A stretch of 43,836 nucleotides of DNA from PVC group bacterium (GTDB taxonomy: Bacteria; Auribacterota; Erginobacteria; Erginobacterales; Erginobacteraceae), in NCBI GenBank assembly GCA_003561965.1, contig PWXJ01000233.1:1-43836 (forward strand), in the 5' to 3' direction. Position numbers and translations under genes: made by a program. Shown here in pieces: positions 1 to 9,137 of the stretch. Each line of letters begins with the position of its first letter. Positions within the stretch are counted from its first letter, which is position 1. The notes below the pieces were generated by a model. That model searched no databases. It had not been told where the DNA came from and saw only the letters and a list, made by a program, of their open reading frames with translations.

Positions 1-53
1 ACGGAGAAAGACAGCGGTTGAATGATGTCACCTCTCTACTGGCGCCCGGTCCC

Positions 54-81
54 GTAGGGGCAAGGCATACCTTGCCCCTAC
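54..81. repeat. Perfect palindromic repeat (GTAGGGGCAAGG arms)
   Basis: A 12-base arm GTAGGGGCAAGG is followed by a 4-base loop and its exact reverse complement CCTTGCCCCTAC. A second, slightly degraded copy lies at 22904-22930. The shared sequence and the intergenic positions fit a dispersed REP-like palindromic element. No T-tract follows, so it is not a typical terminator. Confidence 0.85.
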
Positions 82-144
82 ACGAGGAAACAAGGGGTGA
101 AGGATCTAACCTCTCCGCGGGTGTCTCCATCCGTCATTGATTAA

Positions 145-897
145 TCATCGGGCCTTTTTCCCGAAGAGTCTCCGCAGTTCCCGGCGGGTCTTCCGCCCGT
201 ATTCCCGGGAGAGGGCGTAACCCCAGCCCTGGTTCCGGAAGAACCCCTCCACCCGGGAGACATAGTTGAGGGGATCTATCATCACGTATTCGACCGCGGG
301 GGCCAGCAGCCGGTGGAGGCGGACCGGGTCCATCGGCAGCATCGGGGCGATGAAGGCCCAGGTCCGGATTCCCGCCTCCCGGAGCCGCCGGAGGGCCTCG
401 ATCCTCGCCGGGATCGAGGGGGCGGCCCGCTCCAGTCTCTCCCGGATCCGGTCGTCGTCGGTGGGGATGGAGAAGCCGACCCGGCAGTCGAGCGCCGACC
501 GCAGCAGCCGGATATCCCTGAGGACCAGGGGGGAGCGGGTGAGGATCGAGATCTCCCAGCCGTGGTTGCGGAGAAGTTCCAGGCACCCCCGGGTCAGTTG
601 GTAGCGTTTCTCCAGCGGCTGGTAGGGGTCGCAGACGCTGGAGAAAAAGACGCTTCCGGTCTTCCGCTTCCGGGCCAGCTCGCCGGCCAGGATCCCGACG
701 ATGTTCTTCTTCACCTCCACGAACTCCCCCCAGCGGCTCTCCCGGTGGTAGCGGGAGTAGCGGCGCATAAAGACCGCGTAACAGTAGCGGCAGCCGTGGC
801 CGCAGCCGAGGTAGGGGTTGATCACGAACTCCACCCCGGGGATCCGCGAGCGGACCAGGGCGGACCGGGTCTCGATTTCCCTGATGGCGACGGCCAT
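145..897 (-). CDS. SPL-family radical SAM protein
   Basis: The 250-residue protein has the radical SAM iron-sulfur motif CxxxCxxC at Cys32, Cys36 and Cys39, within the context [10 protein letters not shown]. The following residues ([12 protein letters not shown], then [14 protein letters not shown]) match the spore photoproduct lyase-like (SPL/Rv2578c-type) family. Such proteins cleave S-adenosylmethionine to a 5'-deoxyadenosyl radical; the substrate of this subfamily is unknown. True spore photolyases are about 340 residues, so DNA repair should not be assumed. The ATG at 895-897 is the first start before the motif. It is transcribed divergently from the hydrogenase operon, with only about 110 bases between them. 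The family call is firm and the function is open. Confidence 0.85.
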   Translation of the reverse strand: MAVAIREIETRSALVRSRIPGVEFVINPYLGCGHGCRYCYAVFMRRYSRYHRESRWGEFVEVKKNIVGILAGELARKRKTGSVFFSSVCDPYQPLEKRYQLTRGCLELLRNHGWEISILTRSPLVLRDIRLLRSALDCRVGFSIPTDDDRIRERLERAAPSIPARIEALRRLREAGIRTWAFIAPMLPMDPVRLHRLLAPAVEYVMIDPLNYVSRVEGFFRNQGWGYALSREYGRKTRRELRRLFGKKAR

Positions 898-918
898 AAT
901 CGAAAATCTATTTTATGT

Positions 919-947
919 TTGCCCTTTAGGGAATTGTGATCTATATT
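919..947 (+). promoter_or_regulatory. Candidate sigma70-type promoter for the hydrogenase operon
   Basis: A TTGCCC -35 box (919-924) and a TATATT -10 box (942-947) are separated by exactly 17 bases, in the AT-rich gap between the divergent radical SAM gene and hydB. Transcription would start near 954 and leave a leader of about 53 bases. Assigned by consensus match only. Confidence 0.5.
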
Positions 948-1006
948 ACTATCTTTCCCGCAATCGCCGGAGGATTCACCTCTCCGGCCGGATCCCTGAA
1001 GAAAAA

Positions 1007-2056
1007 ATGATCTACAAGGTCATCGGCAAAGACGAGTTCCGGAAACTCATCGAGGGTCTGATCGAGTCCAACGAGACCTTCGGGCCCCGGCAGGTGGACA
1101 CGGGGAAGGACGGCCAACCGATCTACCAGTTCCGGAAGGTCGATTCCTTCGACGATCTCGAACTCGATTATAACTACACCGCCTCTTCCCTGAAGAATTT
1201 TTTCCTCCCCTTCAAGGAACTCCTCTCCCGTTACGCCTTCACCGACGACGACTGGGAGCAGGGGATCGAGTACCGGGTCAACCCCCGGGTGATCGTCGGG
1301 GCCCGGGCCTGCGACATCAACGCCCTGAACAAGCTCGACGACATCTTCATCCGAGGGGCGTTCCCCTCACCGTACTATATGGCCCGGCGGAACAATACCT
1401 TCCTGATCGGGATGGATCATATGCCGCCCGAAGACTGTTTCTGCGAGTCGCTGGGCGAACTGACCGTCCGCCAGGGGTTTAACCTCTTCTGCACCGACCT
1501 CGGCGATCGTTACTACCTCTCGATCAACTCCTCCAAGGCCTTTAATTTCCTGAAGAAAGTCAAGACCTCCAACCCGACCGCCGAAGACGACCGGAAGTGG
1601 ATCGAACGCCGGCAGTTGATCAAGAGCAGCTTCCAGACTGAGGTCGAGACCGACGAACTTCCCGACCTCCTCGATATCGAGTTCTCCTCCCCGATCTGGA
1701 AGAAGTGGGGGGACAAGTGCCTCAACTGCGGGGTCTGCGCGATGGTCTGTCCGACCTGTTACTGCTACGGGGTGGAGGAGACGATCGACGTTTCCCTGAA
1801 GCAGGCCCGCAAGGAGCGGCAGCAGTACTCCTGCACCGTGGTCGATTTCGCCGAGGTGGCCGGCGGGCATAACTTCCGCCCCTTGAAGGAAGACCGCCTG
1901 AAGTACCGCTACTACCACCACTACCACGGGTTCGCCGAGAACGCCGACCAGCAGATCTGCGTCGGCTGCAACCGCTGCGGCCGGGCCTGCCTGCCCGGGA
2001 TAAATCCCAAAGACGTGATCAACGACCTGATCCTGGAGAGCGGCGATGACGTTTAA
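1007..2056 (+). CDS. hydB: Group 3b [NiFe] hydrogenase (sulfhydrogenase) beta subunit, 4Fe-4S electron-transfer protein
   Basis: This subunit passes electrons between the hydrogenase module and the flavin subunit HydG in the cytoplasmic NAD(P)-linked enzyme. The C-terminal third carries two 4Fe-4S motifs: Cys238/241/244 and Cys248-Pro, and a second [14 protein letters not shown] motif near residues 318-330. The same fold occurs in anaerobic sulfite reductase subunit A, but the small and large hydrogenase subunits downstream settle the assignment. The reading frame is open from 818, but the upstream part has no family resemblance and overlaps the divergent gene. The ATG at 1007 (MIYKVIGK, preceded by GAAGAAAAA) gives a normal 349 residues. 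The last 11 bases overlap hydG. Gene order B-G-D-A matches the archaeal sulfhydrogenase operons. Confidence 0.93.
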   Translation: MIYKVIGKDEFRKLIEGLIESNETFGPRQVDTGKDGQPIYQFRKVDSFDDLELDYNYTASSLKNFFLPFKELLSRYAFTDDDWEQGIEYRVNPRVIVGARACDINALNKLDDIFIRGAFPSPYYMARRNNTFLIGMDHMPPEDCFCESLGELTVRQGFNLFCTDLGDRYYLSINSSKAFNFLKKVKTSNPTAEDDRKWIERRQLIKSSFQTEVETDELPDLLDIEFSSPIWKKWGDKCLNCGVCAMVCPTCYCYGVEETIDVSLKQARKERQQYSCTVVDFAEVAGGHNFRPLKEDRLKYRYYHHYHGFAENADQQICVGCNRCGRACLPGINPKDVINDLILESGDDV

Positions 2057-2954
2057 GATCCCCAAGCAGGATATCAACTTCAAGCCGTTTATGAACCGGC
2101 CGCCGGATTACAAACTCAAGCACGAGATAATGCGGACCGACCGGGTCTACAAGTGCGAGGTCATCAACATCATCGAACTCACCGCCGAGGAGAAGCTCTT
2201 CCATCTCAAGATCATCGACCCGGCCGAGCGGGCGATATTTCATTTCCGTCCCGGCCAGTTCCTGATGCTCGAGGTTCCCGGTTTCGGCGAGTTCCCGATC
2301 TCGATCTCCAGTTCCTCCAACAACCAGGAATACATCGCCCTCTGCATCCGCAAGGTCGGGCGGGGGACCGAAATTCTTCACCGGGCCCGGATGGGGTCCC
2401 GGGTCGGAATTCGGGGACCTTTCGGGACCTCGTTTCCGATGGAGGAGATGGTCGGGCACAATATCCTCCTGGTCGCCGGCGGCCTGGGGCTGGCCCCCCT
2501 GCGGGCCCCGCTCTACTGGGTCAACGAACACCGGGACCAGTACCGGGACGTCTCCCTCCTGTATGGGACCAAGGATCCATCCTCGATGCTCTTCACCTAC
2601 CAGTACGAACAGTGGCGGACGGTCAACCGGATCCGGCTGATGACCATCGTCGACCGCCCCGACGAGAACTGGACCGGCCGGGTGGGACTGATCACCGAAC
2701 TCTTCAAGGAGATCGAGATCGATCCCCTCAACACCTACGCCATCGTCTGCGGCCCCCCGATTATGTTCAAGTTCGTCTGCAACCACCTGGATTCTTTGGG
2801 GATCCCGATGAACCGGATGTTCGTCTCTTTGGAGCGGAGGATGCACTGCGGGATGGGCAAGTGCTGCCGCTGTATGGTCGGCTCGACCTTCACCTGCGTC
2901 GACGGCCCGGTCTTCGACTACTGGTCGGTGATGAATTTGAAAGAGGCGATTTAG
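2046..2954 (+). CDS. hydG: Group 3b [NiFe] hydrogenase gamma subunit, FAD/NAD(P)-binding oxidoreductase
   Basis: The 302-residue protein is the diaphorase part of the hydrogenase. It carries a ferredoxin-reductase-type FAD domain ([13 protein letters not shown] and FPISISSSS), then a nucleotide-binding domain ([13 protein letters not shown] and [11 protein letters not shown]). At the C-terminus a cysteine-rich motif, [10 protein letters not shown] followed by FTC, should bind a [2Fe-2S] cluster. It would exchange electrons between NAD(P)H and the HydB clusters. The start lies inside hydB (11-base overlap), implying translational coupling. A heptamer repeat array begins at the stop codon, so the gene is separated from hydD by 178 bases. 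The sequence alone does not tell NADPH from NADH specificity. Confidence 0.93.
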   Translation: MTFKIPKQDINFKPFMNRPPDYKLKHEIMRTDRVYKCEVINIIELTAEEKLFHLKIIDPAERAIFHFRPGQFLMLEVPGFGEFPISISSSSNNQEYIALCIRKVGRGTEILHRARMGSRVGIRGPFGTSFPMEEMVGHNILLVAGGLGLAPLRAPLYWVNEHRDQYRDVSLLYGTKDPSSMLFTYQYEQWRTVNRIRLMTIVDRPDENWTGRVGLITELFKEIEIDPLNTYAIVCGPPIMFKFVCNHLDSLGIPMNRMFVSLERRMHCGMGKCCRCMVGSTFTCVDGPVFDYWSVMNLKEAI

Positions 2955-3038
2955 GGAATGGGGAATGGGGAATGGGGAATGGGGAATAGGGAATAGTAAT
3001 CAGTAATCAATAACCAGTAATCAGTAACCAGTAATCAT
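2953..3038 (+). repeat. Heptamer tandem repeat array (GGGGAAT then CAGTAAT)
   Basis: About six head-to-tail GGGGAAT heptamers start in the hydG stop codon (TAGGGAAT). They switch through AGGGAAT to about five imperfect CAGTAAT/CAGTAAC heptamers. The same two-part arrangement, with the same junction, occurs inverted at 20681-20769. It resembles the short tandemly repeated repetitive sequences known from cyanobacteria and other bacteria. It lies inside the hydrogenase operon. Confidence 0.9.
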
Positions 3039-3054
3039 ATCGCAGGGGCCGCCT

Positions 3055-3071
3055 TTCGTGAAGATTCGCGA
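3055..3071. repeat. 17-base dispersed repeat, copy 1
   Basis: TTCGTGAAGATTCGCGA is present here and as an exact reverse complement at 7263-7279. A partial direct repeat, GAAGATTCGTGG, follows immediately. Both copies lie in non-coding gaps, so this is probably a fragment of a genome-wide repeat. Confidence 0.65.
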
Positions 3072-3132
3072 AGATTCGTGGTTTCTAAAAAGGGGGCGAG
3101 GCGGGGGATTCTAAAGAACCGATTAGCGGATT

Positions 3133-3897
3133 ATGAAATACCTGGGGATAGACCCCGAAAAGATCAAGATCGGCTCCTTCGACTTCACCTGCTGCGAGGG
3201 TTGCCAGCTCCAGCTGGCGAACAAGGAGGATACCCTGGTCGATTTCCTCAACCTCCTCGAGGTGGTCAACTTCCGGGAGATCTCCTCCTACCGGGGCGAG
3301 GACTACGACATCGCCCTGATCGAGGGCGCGATCAGCCGGCAGGACGAGGTCGAGCGGCTGAAGCGGATACGGGAGCAAGCCAAGGTGCTGGTGGCGCTCG
3401 GGACCTGCGCCTGTTTCGGCGGGGTCAACCAGATCAAGAACAAGTTCGAGATCGAGGACGTGGTCCGGGAGGTTTACGGGGACGACCCGGTGGAGACCCT
3501 CCCGGTGAGGAAGATCAGCGACGTGGTCAAGGTCGACCTCGAGATCCCCGGCTGCCCGGTCTCCAAGGAAGAGGTGGAGAAGATCGTCGTCGACCTGGTC
3601 ACCGGGGCCGAGATCAACTTCCCCAAGTATCCGGTCTGCGTCGAATGCCGGCGGAAGGTCAACACCTGCGTCTTCGACCTCGGCCTGCTCTGCCTGGGTC
3701 CGATCACCCGGGCCGGCTGCGGGGCGGTCTGCACCAGCGGGAAGACCGCCTGCATCGGCTGCCGGGGACCGGCCGAGGAAGCGAACTACGAGGAGTTCCG
3801 CCAGGTCCTGAAAGAGCACGGCTTCACCCCGCGGGAAGCCCGGGAGAGGATCGATTTTTACGGCGGGCTGCCGGAGATGGTGATCGATGAAAGTTGA
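3133..3897 (+). CDS. hydD: Group 3b [NiFe] hydrogenase small (delta) subunit
   Basis: This 254-residue small subunit carries the iron-sulfur relay from the nickel site to HydB/HydG. Proximal-cluster motifs are CCEGCQLQL near residue 20, GTCACFGG near 95 and GCPVS near 140. The C-terminal half adds further cysteines (CVEC, NTC, CLGP, AGCGAVC, ACIGC) for two more clusters. There is no twin-arginine signal peptide, in keeping with a cytoplasmic enzyme. The ATG at 3133 precedes [16 protein letters not shown], which matches the family N-terminus. The Shine-Dalgarno sequence is weak, so it may depend on transcription through the repeat-bearing gap. Its end overlaps hydA by 11 bases, the same overlap as hydB-hydG. 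Confidence 0.93.
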   Translation: MKYLGIDPEKIKIGSFDFTCCEGCQLQLANKEDTLVDFLNLLEVVNFREISSYRGEDYDIALIEGAISRQDEVERLKRIREQAKVLVALGTCACFGGVNQIKNKFEIEDVVREVYGDDPVETLPVRKISDVVKVDLEIPGCPVSKEEVEKIVVDLVTGAEINFPKYPVCVECRRKVNTCVFDLGLLCLGPITRAGCGAVCTSGKTACIGCRGPAEEANYEEFRQVLKEHGFTPREARERIDFYGGLPEMVIDES

Positions 3898-5161
3898 TAT
3901 GAAGATCGACGTCCACCACCTGACCCGGGTGGAAGGGCACGGCAACATCGAGATCGAGGTCAAGGACGGCAAGCTGAAGAAGGCCCGCTGGGCGGTGGTC
4001 GAGACCCCTCGCTTCTTCGAGGCGATGCTCCGGGGGATGTCCCACGACCTGGCCCCGATGCTGACCGCCCGGATCTGCGGGATCTGCGCGATCGGCCACG
4101 GCCTGGCCAGCCTCCGGGCGATCGAGCGGGCGATGGAGGTCGATGTCCCGGAGACGGCGAAGGTCCTGCGGCTCCTGGCCAAGCACGGGGAGACCCTCCA
4201 GAGCCACACCCTCCACGTCTTCTTTCTGGCCGCCCCCGACTTCTTCGGCGTCCCCAACGTCCTTCCCCTGATCGAGTCCCACCCCGAGATCGCCGGTCTG
4301 GCGGTCCGGCTGAAGAAGGCGGGCAACGACCTCTGCGACCTGACCACCGGACGGCCCACCCATCCGGTCTCCCTGGTCCCGGGGGGTCTGAGCAAGGCCC
4401 CGGAGAAGCACGAACTGAAAGCGATCCGCCGGGTCCTGGTCGACCGGATCCCCGACATCGAAGCCACCGCCGCCCTCTTCAAGACCCTCTCCATCCCCGA
4501 CTTTGTCCGGGAGACCGAGTTCGTCGCCCTCAAGGGCGAGAAGGACTACCCCTGGATCGGCGGCGACCTGGTCTCCACCGACGGGGTGGTGAAAGAGGAG
4601 GACGACTACCGGGCGATGACCAACGAGTACAAGGAGGACTTCACCACCACCAAGTTTACCAGGTTGAGCCGGGAGTCCTTCGCCGTCGGGGCCCTGGCCC
4701 GGGTCAACAACAACTTCAAGTTCCTGGAGGAGAAGTCCCGGGCCGCCGCCGAGGAGCTGGGTCTGACCCCGGTCAACCACAACCCCTATATGAACAACGT
4801 CGCCCAGGTGATCGAGTGCGACCACGTTATCCGGGAGTCGATCAAGCTGATCGACCGGCTGCTGGAGATGGACCTCTCGGATATCCGGGCGGAATACCGG
4901 GTCAGGGCGGGAAAAGGTGTGGGCGCGGTCGAGGTCCCCCGGGGTATCCTCTACCACGAGTACGAACTCGACGACCAGGGGCTGGTGGTCAAGGCCAACT
5001 GCATCATCCCCACCACCCAGAACAACGCCAACATCCACATCGATCTCTCGGCCCTGGTCGAGCAGGGGTTGAAGGAGAAGAAGACCGACGCCGAGATCAC
5101 CCACCTGAGCGAGATGCTGGTCCGTGCCTACGACCCCTGCATCTCCTGCTCCGTCCACTGA
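3887..5161 (+). CDS. hydA: Group 3b [NiFe] hydrogenase large (alpha) catalytic subunit
   Basis: The 424-residue large subunit holds the NiFe(CN)2CO site. Both nickel-binding motifs are present: [10 protein letters not shown] with Cys64 and Cys67, and the C-terminal DPCISCSVH with Cys418 and Cys421. The open reading frame ends directly after His424 (CAC then TGA at 5159-5161), so there is no C-terminal peptide for a maturation protease to remove. Most NiFe large subunits have a short tail there, which makes this notable. The ATG at 3887 lies in the end of hydD; an alternative ATG at 3899 would remove four residues. No maturation genes (hyp) or endopeptidase are in the window. Confidence 0.94.
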   Translation: MKVDMKIDVHHLTRVEGHGNIEIEVKDGKLKKARWAVVETPRFFEAMLRGMSHDLAPMLTARICGICAIGHGLASLRAIERAMEVDVPETAKVLRLLAKHGETLQSHTLHVFFLAAPDFFGVPNVLPLIESHPEIAGLAVRLKKAGNDLCDLTTGRPTHPVSLVPGGLSKAPEKHELKAIRRVLVDRIPDIEATAALFKTLSIPDFVRETEFVALKGEKDYPWIGGDLVSTDGVVKEEDDYRAMTNEYKEDFTTTKFTRLSRESFAVGALARVNNNFKFLEEKSRAAAEELGLTPVNHNPYMNNVAQVIECDHVIRESIKLIDRLLEMDLSDIRAEYRVRAGKGVGAVEVPRGILYHEYELDDQGLVVKANCIIPTTQNNANIHIDLSALVEQGLKEKKTDAEITHLSEMLVRAYDPCISCSVH

Positions 5162-5180
5162 AGATTATTAATCAGGGCAC

Positions 5181-5305
5181 GATATAGATTACTTCGCTGA
5201 ACTCAGTCATTTCGAGCGAAGCGAAGTAATCTCTTCCTCGGCAATGCATTGAGATTGCCGATCTGCCCCGAGCGTCAGTGAGGGATCTCGCTCCTCGCAA
5301 TGACG
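5181..5305. repeat. Dispersed palindromic intergenic element
   Basis: A 13-base arm AGATTACTTCGCT (5186-5198) pairs with AGCGAAGTAATCT (5220-5232). An outer, imperfect inverted match links GTCATTTCGAGCG near 5207 with CCTCGCAATGACG near 5293-5305. The pattern is the widespread 'GCAATGACG / GCGAAGCAATCTC' intergenic repeat seen in many environmental bacterial genomes. It fills most of the 247-base gap after hydA. Confidence 0.7.
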
Positions 5306-5408
5306 TGCAACCTATTTTATGCTCTCCTTACTAAGTACGTCCCCCGTTTGACCTTCTTTCCCGCCGGACAGGCGTCAAGGGGCGGGTTATGAACACCGAC
5401 GGCTCACT

Positions 5409-7154
5409 ATGGCCTCCCTGGTGATAATGAAAGCAAGCACTCTGAAAGGCGTCTGGACACAGGGGATTATTCCCCTGGCCGTATTGAGCGTATATTTTTT
5501 CGCCTTTTCCCTTATTCTTTCCTGGGCGTCACCTGAATATCCCAGAAACGTTAACGCCGTTTTCGTTGAACGCGCCGGGAAATATTCCCTGATGCTGACG
5601 GCTGTCGCGCTCTTGATTTATGTTGTCTTCGGAAAAGCAGAAACAGCAGCCAAGCCGATATTGAAACATCGGGGAGAGAAGCTATCCCCCGGCGACTTAT
5701 TATTAGTCCTGCTTCCGATAGCGCCTGTCGTCCAGCATATTATCAACAACCAGGACATACTCTCCCCGTCGGGTTCACTCTATGTCCTGGCGGTATTTCT
5801 TGTTTTATCCCTGCTCCTGGTCATCGTGATACCCGGATTGCTCGGCCGCGTGGGGTCGACCAAGACCTTGATGCTGCTGGGTATGACGTTCGGGTTTTTC
5901 CTTACCAATATGGCGTCTTTCAGCGCCAGATACAATTGGCTGGAAGAAGGCAGCTTGAAGACTCAACTTCTGCTGTTCTGCGCGATATTTCTAACCGGCT
6001 GGTTGCTGTATAGAAACCTGATCGGTCGGAAGTTTCTCTACTCGTTTGTCGCCGTATTTTTCGCGGTCAACACGCTCGTCCAGTTCGTACCGGAAGAGCG
6101 GACGGAGACAGTGAAAAGTATCGATTCTGAAAACCGGCTTACAGCACTTATCGGTTCGGCAACTCCCCCGGTCGCGCCCAATATCTATCTGCTGGTCTAC
6201 GACGCCTATGTGATCAACGAAACAATGCTTGAATACGGGATAGATAACAGCGATCAAGAAGAGTACCTGAAAACAAAGGGGTTTACAATCTACCCGCGGA
6301 CCTACTCGGTCGGCGCCTACTCAGTCAGCACGATGAGTCGAACGCTGAACGTGTCGAGGGAATATTACGGAGACGCCAGAAGGGGAGTTTCCGGGGACGG
6401 GACAGTACAGAACCTGCTGAGAAGCTTCGGCTATGAGGTCTACGGCATATTTCGGAGGGATTATTTCTTTCGCGGTATCGGCTCAAGCTATGATTTTTCC
6501 TTCCCGGCGGAACAGGCGACTCATAAATTACTGGCCAAAGCGATTCTTATGGGGGAATTCAGGTTTGACGTTGAATTTGACAGCCCGTCACCCGAGCAGT
6601 TTCGAGAATATACTTTGAGGACATTTGAGAACATTTCCCACCGGCCCCGGTTTGTCTATATGCATAACTGTCTCCCCGGCCACAGTCAGAACTCCGGGAA
6701 ATGCTTGCCGGATGAGACTGAACTCTTCAGGGAGAGGTTGATTGCCGCGAATTATCAGATGCGGGAGGATATTGATACGATAACTCTCAACGACCCCGGC
6801 GCGATAGTTATTGTCGCCGGCGATCACGGTCCCTATCTAACCAAGAACTGCTATATTACCAGAGGACATTATGATATTTCCGAAATAACCCGTCTGGATA
6901 TCCAGGATAGGTTCGGAACTTTTCTGGCCATTAAGTGGCCGACCGAAGGTTTCACGGAGTATGACTCTATAACCGTCCACCAGGATATATTTCCCGCGAT
7001 ATTCGCCTACCTGTTTCAAGACCGAAGACTGCTGTCAGCCAGAATTGAGACCAGTACGTTTAATCGGCATATGGTAAGCGGAGCAGCGGTAAAGAACGGC
7101 ATTATCCTTGGGGGAATCAATGACGGCGAGCCGCTTTTTTTAAGCCGGGATTGA
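5409..7154 (+). CDS. Membrane-anchored sulfatase/phosphatase-fold protein (LtaS-like architecture)
   Basis: This 581-residue protein has several hydrophobic segments in the first 230 residues. An extracytoplasmic domain follows with alkaline-phosphatase-superfamily signatures: IYLLVYDAYV near 255, the serine/threonine-rich YSVSTMSRTLN near 300, and VAGDHGPYL near 475. This is the layout of lipoteichoic-acid-synthase-like and phosphoethanolamine-transferase-like enzymes, which move phospho-groups onto surface polymers. The substrate cannot be read from the sequence. Sampled lines are near 50% GC, clearly lower than the flanking hydrogenase and BMC genes, with relaxed codon use, suggesting horizontal acquisition. 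Starts at 5409 and 5427 are both possible; neither has a strong Shine-Dalgarno sequence. It stands alone between two repeat-bearing gaps. Confidence 0.75.
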   Translation: MASLVIMKASTLKGVWTQGIIPLAVLSVYFFAFSLILSWASPEYPRNVNAVFVERAGKYSLMLTAVALLIYVVFGKAETAAKPILKHRGEKLSPGDLLLVLLPIAPVVQHIINNQDILSPSGSLYVLAVFLVLSLLLVIVIPGLLGRVGSTKTLMLLGMTFGFFLTNMASFSARYNWLEEGSLKTQLLLFCAIFLTGWLLYRNLIGRKFLYSFVAVFFAVNTLVQFVPEERTETVKSIDSENRLTALIGSATPPVAPNIYLLVYDAYVINETMLEYGIDNSDQEEYLKTKGFTIYPRTYSVGAYSVSTMSRTLNVSREYYGDARRGVSGDGTVQNLLRSFGYEVYGIFRRDYFFRGIGSSYDFSFPAEQATHKLLAKAILMGEFRFDVEFDSPSPEQFREYTLRTFENISHRPRFVYMHNCLPGHSQNSGKCLPDETELFRERLIAANYQMREDIDTITLNDPGAIVIVAGDHGPYLTKNCYITRGHYDISEITRLDIQDRFGTFLAIKWPTEGFTEYDSITVHQDIFPAIFAYLFQDRRLLSARIETSTFNRHMVSGAAVKNGIILGGINDGEPLFLSRD

Positions 7155-7262
7155 CCGGCTCATATCGCTCATCTTCTTTACCGTAGATTAAGCGGATTGT
7201 TTCCCTCCCCTTTCCCCCCTTTATTCAATCCACGCGTGCGCGCCAGAGCGCTTCAACACCAG

Positions 7263-7279
7263 TCGCGAATCTTCACGAA
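7263..7279. repeat. 17-base dispersed repeat, copy 2 (inverted)
   Basis: TCGCGAATCTTCACGAA is the exact reverse complement of the repeat at 3055-3071. It lies in the 173-base gap between the sulfatase-fold gene and the convergent sugar transferase gene. I see nothing else in that gap. Confidence 0.65.
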
Positions 7280-7327
7280 GGTTAGCTTCTGCTTATTCTT
7301 CGCGGCTTACCGATTACTGCTTTATCC

Positions 7328-8758
7328 TCAATACGCCCCCCGTCCCTTCACCACCACCAGTAAGGTCCGGAGAAGGATCTTGATATCGAGCCAGAAATTC
7401 CAGTTTTCGATATAAAACAGGTCCAGTTTCATCCATTCCCGGAAGGAGAGATCGCTGCGGCCCTTCACCTGCCAGAGACAGGTCATACCGGGCCGGATCT
7501 CCAGCCTTTTCAACTGCCAGTCGGTGTACTGTTCCACCTCGCCGGGGGTGGGGGGACGGGGTCCGACCAGGCTCATATCCCCTTTAAGGACGTTCCAGAG
7601 CTGCGGCAGTTCGTCGAGGCTGTAGCGCCGGAGAAATCTCCCCACCCGGGTGATCCGGGGGTCTTTGCGGATCTTGAAGATCGGCCCGTCGGTCTCGTCG
7701 AGGTGGCGGAGGGATTCCATCATCCGGTCGGCGTCTTTGACCATCGTCCGGAACTTGTAAAAATTGAAATGCTGGCCTTTTTTCCCGCTCCGCCGGGAGA
7801 CGTAGATCGCCGGGCCCCGGGAATCGATCTTGACGGCGGCGGCGATCAGGAGGAGCAGGGGAGAGAGGAGGAGGAGGGCGAGAAGGGAGACGACGATGTC
7901 AAACCCCCGTTTTAAAAACAGGTCGGCTCCGTGCAGGCCTTTACCGTAGTACTCCAGGAGCGGGAACCGCCCCAGATAGCCGGCCTTGATCCCCTCCATC
8001 CCCAGGCTGAGAAGATCCGGCACCACCCGGACCGACTTGCCCAGCTGCCTGGCCTGGGTGATCAATCTCGCGACCAGGTCGCGCTGGGAGGGTATGGAGA
8101 TCAAGACCTCGTCCACGAACTTCCGCCGGGCCACCTCGGTGAAATCCCCGGTCCCGCCGAGTATCGGAATATCCTTTGAGGTCCGTGCGGGCTGATCGTC
8201 GAGAAAACCCACCACCTCCAGTCCGAGATAGTGGTTTTGCTTGATCTCGTCGGCCAGGGCTCGACCCACCTTGCCCGCCCCCACGATCAGGACGTTCCGA
8301 TTATTGTACCCCCGGATCACTCTCCGCCGGACCAGGAACCTCTTCCAGATCCTCCAGAGAGAGAGGGCGACCGCCAGACCGACCACGTTCTGGAGAAATA
8401 CCAGGCGGGAATAATACTTGGCCTGCAGGAAAAAGACGGCCCCGGCGGCGGGGAGACTGGAGAAGAACAGCGCCTTCAGCACCAGGATGGTCTCATCCAG
8501 GTAGGAGAGATCGCGCCTGGTCTCGTAAAGACCGTAAAGGAAGAAGGCGAGGATGATTACAATGGTCCAGAATATGAAAACCAGAAAATGCTGCTCGGGG
8601 CTGGAGAGCCAGAGCACATTCAGGGAGCCGGCCCGGTAGACCCGGCGAATCGCGTCCGGGTTGAAGCGGAAGACATAAGGCAGGAGGAAACAAAGCCAGA
8701 TCAAGATCAGGTCAATCAGCAGATACAGGATTGTAATCTTGGCTTTCAACTTTACCAA
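7328..8758 (-). CDS. Undecaprenyl-phosphate sugar phosphotransferase (exopolysaccharide initiating enzyme)
   Basis: This 476-residue enzyme transfers a sugar-1-phosphate from a nucleotide sugar to the lipid carrier, the first step of repeat-unit assembly. It shows four to five N-terminal membrane segments, then a Rossmann-like CoA_binding_3 region ([17 protein letters not shown] near 155-170), then a further membrane hairpin ([21 protein letters not shown]). The catalytic bacterial sugar transferase domain has [30 protein letters not shown] and [13 protein letters not shown]. The start is TTG at 8758 with GGAAG five bases upstream; no ATG is near. Two hairpins lie in its leader. It is divergent from the flippase operon, as expected for a Wzx/Wzy cluster. 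Sugar specificity is unknown. Confidence 0.92.
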   Translation of the reverse strand: MVKLKAKITILYLLIDLILIWLCFLLPYVFRFNPDAIRRVYRAGSLNVLWLSSPEQHFLVFIFWTIVIILAFFLYGLYETRRDLSYLDETILVLKALFFSSLPAAGAVFFLQAKYYSRLVFLQNVVGLAVALSLWRIWKRFLVRRRVIRGYNNRNVLIVGAGKVGRALADEIKQNHYLGLEVVGFLDDQPARTSKDIPILGGTGDFTEVARRKFVDEVLISIPSQRDLVARLITQARQLGKSVRVVPDLLSLGMEGIKAGYLGRFPLLEYYGKGLHGADLFLKRGFDIVVSLLALLLLSPLLLLIAAAVKIDSRGPAIYVSRRSGKKGQHFNFYKFRTMVKDADRMMESLRHLDETDGPIFKIRKDPRITRVGRFLRRYSLDELPQLWNVLKGDMSLVGPRPPTPGEVEQYTDWQLKRLEIRPGMTCLWQVKGRSDLSFREWMKLDLFYIENWNFWLDIKILLRTLLVVVKGRGAY

Positions 8759-9137
8759 TTATCTTCCCGGTTATTCCCCGCAGGGGAAATTCCTCTCGCT
8801 GCTCCCGGCCCGAAGGTATCGGGCCGGAGATCGGCTCCGATGATATTACAATTGCCGCGGTGAATAGGCAATCATAAGCATAATAAAATGTATAAACCCG
8901 GCATAATTCTGTATACTGCCCTCTTTTCGGTCGGGAGTCGTTCGGCCGGTCGAAGTAGTGGTCCTCCAGGTAGACCCCTGCGTCGTCCCGGCTGGAGAAT
9001 AATTGAGCCCTGTTCCGGAGCAGTCCGGCGGGAGAGTGAAATCCCGGCTTTCCGGTTGGTTGTTGATTGTCCCGGCCGGTCCGGAGAATTACAATATTCC
9101 AATTGGTGAATACACCCCCGGGTTGAAAACTGTACCG
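8759..9137. promoter_or_regulatory. Divergent intergenic region with leader hairpins
   Basis: This 379-base gap separates the sugar transferase gene (minus) from the flippase operon (plus). It holds a TTCCCC-GCA-GGGGAA inverted repeat at 8774-8788 and a perfect 8-base inverted repeat, CCGGCCCG/CGGGCCGG with a 7-base loop, at 8805-8827. Both fall in the minus-strand leader. An AT-rich patch near 8840-8920 (including TATACT at 8912) probably contains the promoters, but I cannot place a convincing -35/-10 pair. Short open frames here look spurious. Confidence 0.5.

Noticed and set aside
818-1006. Upstream extension of hydB by 63 codons
   Set aside because: It overlaps the divergent radical SAM gene and lies upstream of the best promoter; the ATG at 1007 gives the normal family length.
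1007-2954. Anaerobic sulfite reductase subunits AsrA/AsrB
   Set aside because: The proteins are homologous to AsrA/B, but small and large NiFe subunits follow directly and no AsrC is present.
2953-3038. CRISPR array
   Set aside because: Units are 7 bases and contiguous with no spacers, and no cas genes are in the window.
3824-5158. A 444-codon minus-strand frame opposite hydA
   Set aside because: Same composition artefact; hydA has complete nickel motifs and family length.
8888-9109. Short open frames in the divergent gap before the flippase gene
   Set aside because: Arg/Gly/Pro-rich translations without ribosome sites, overlapping on both strands.
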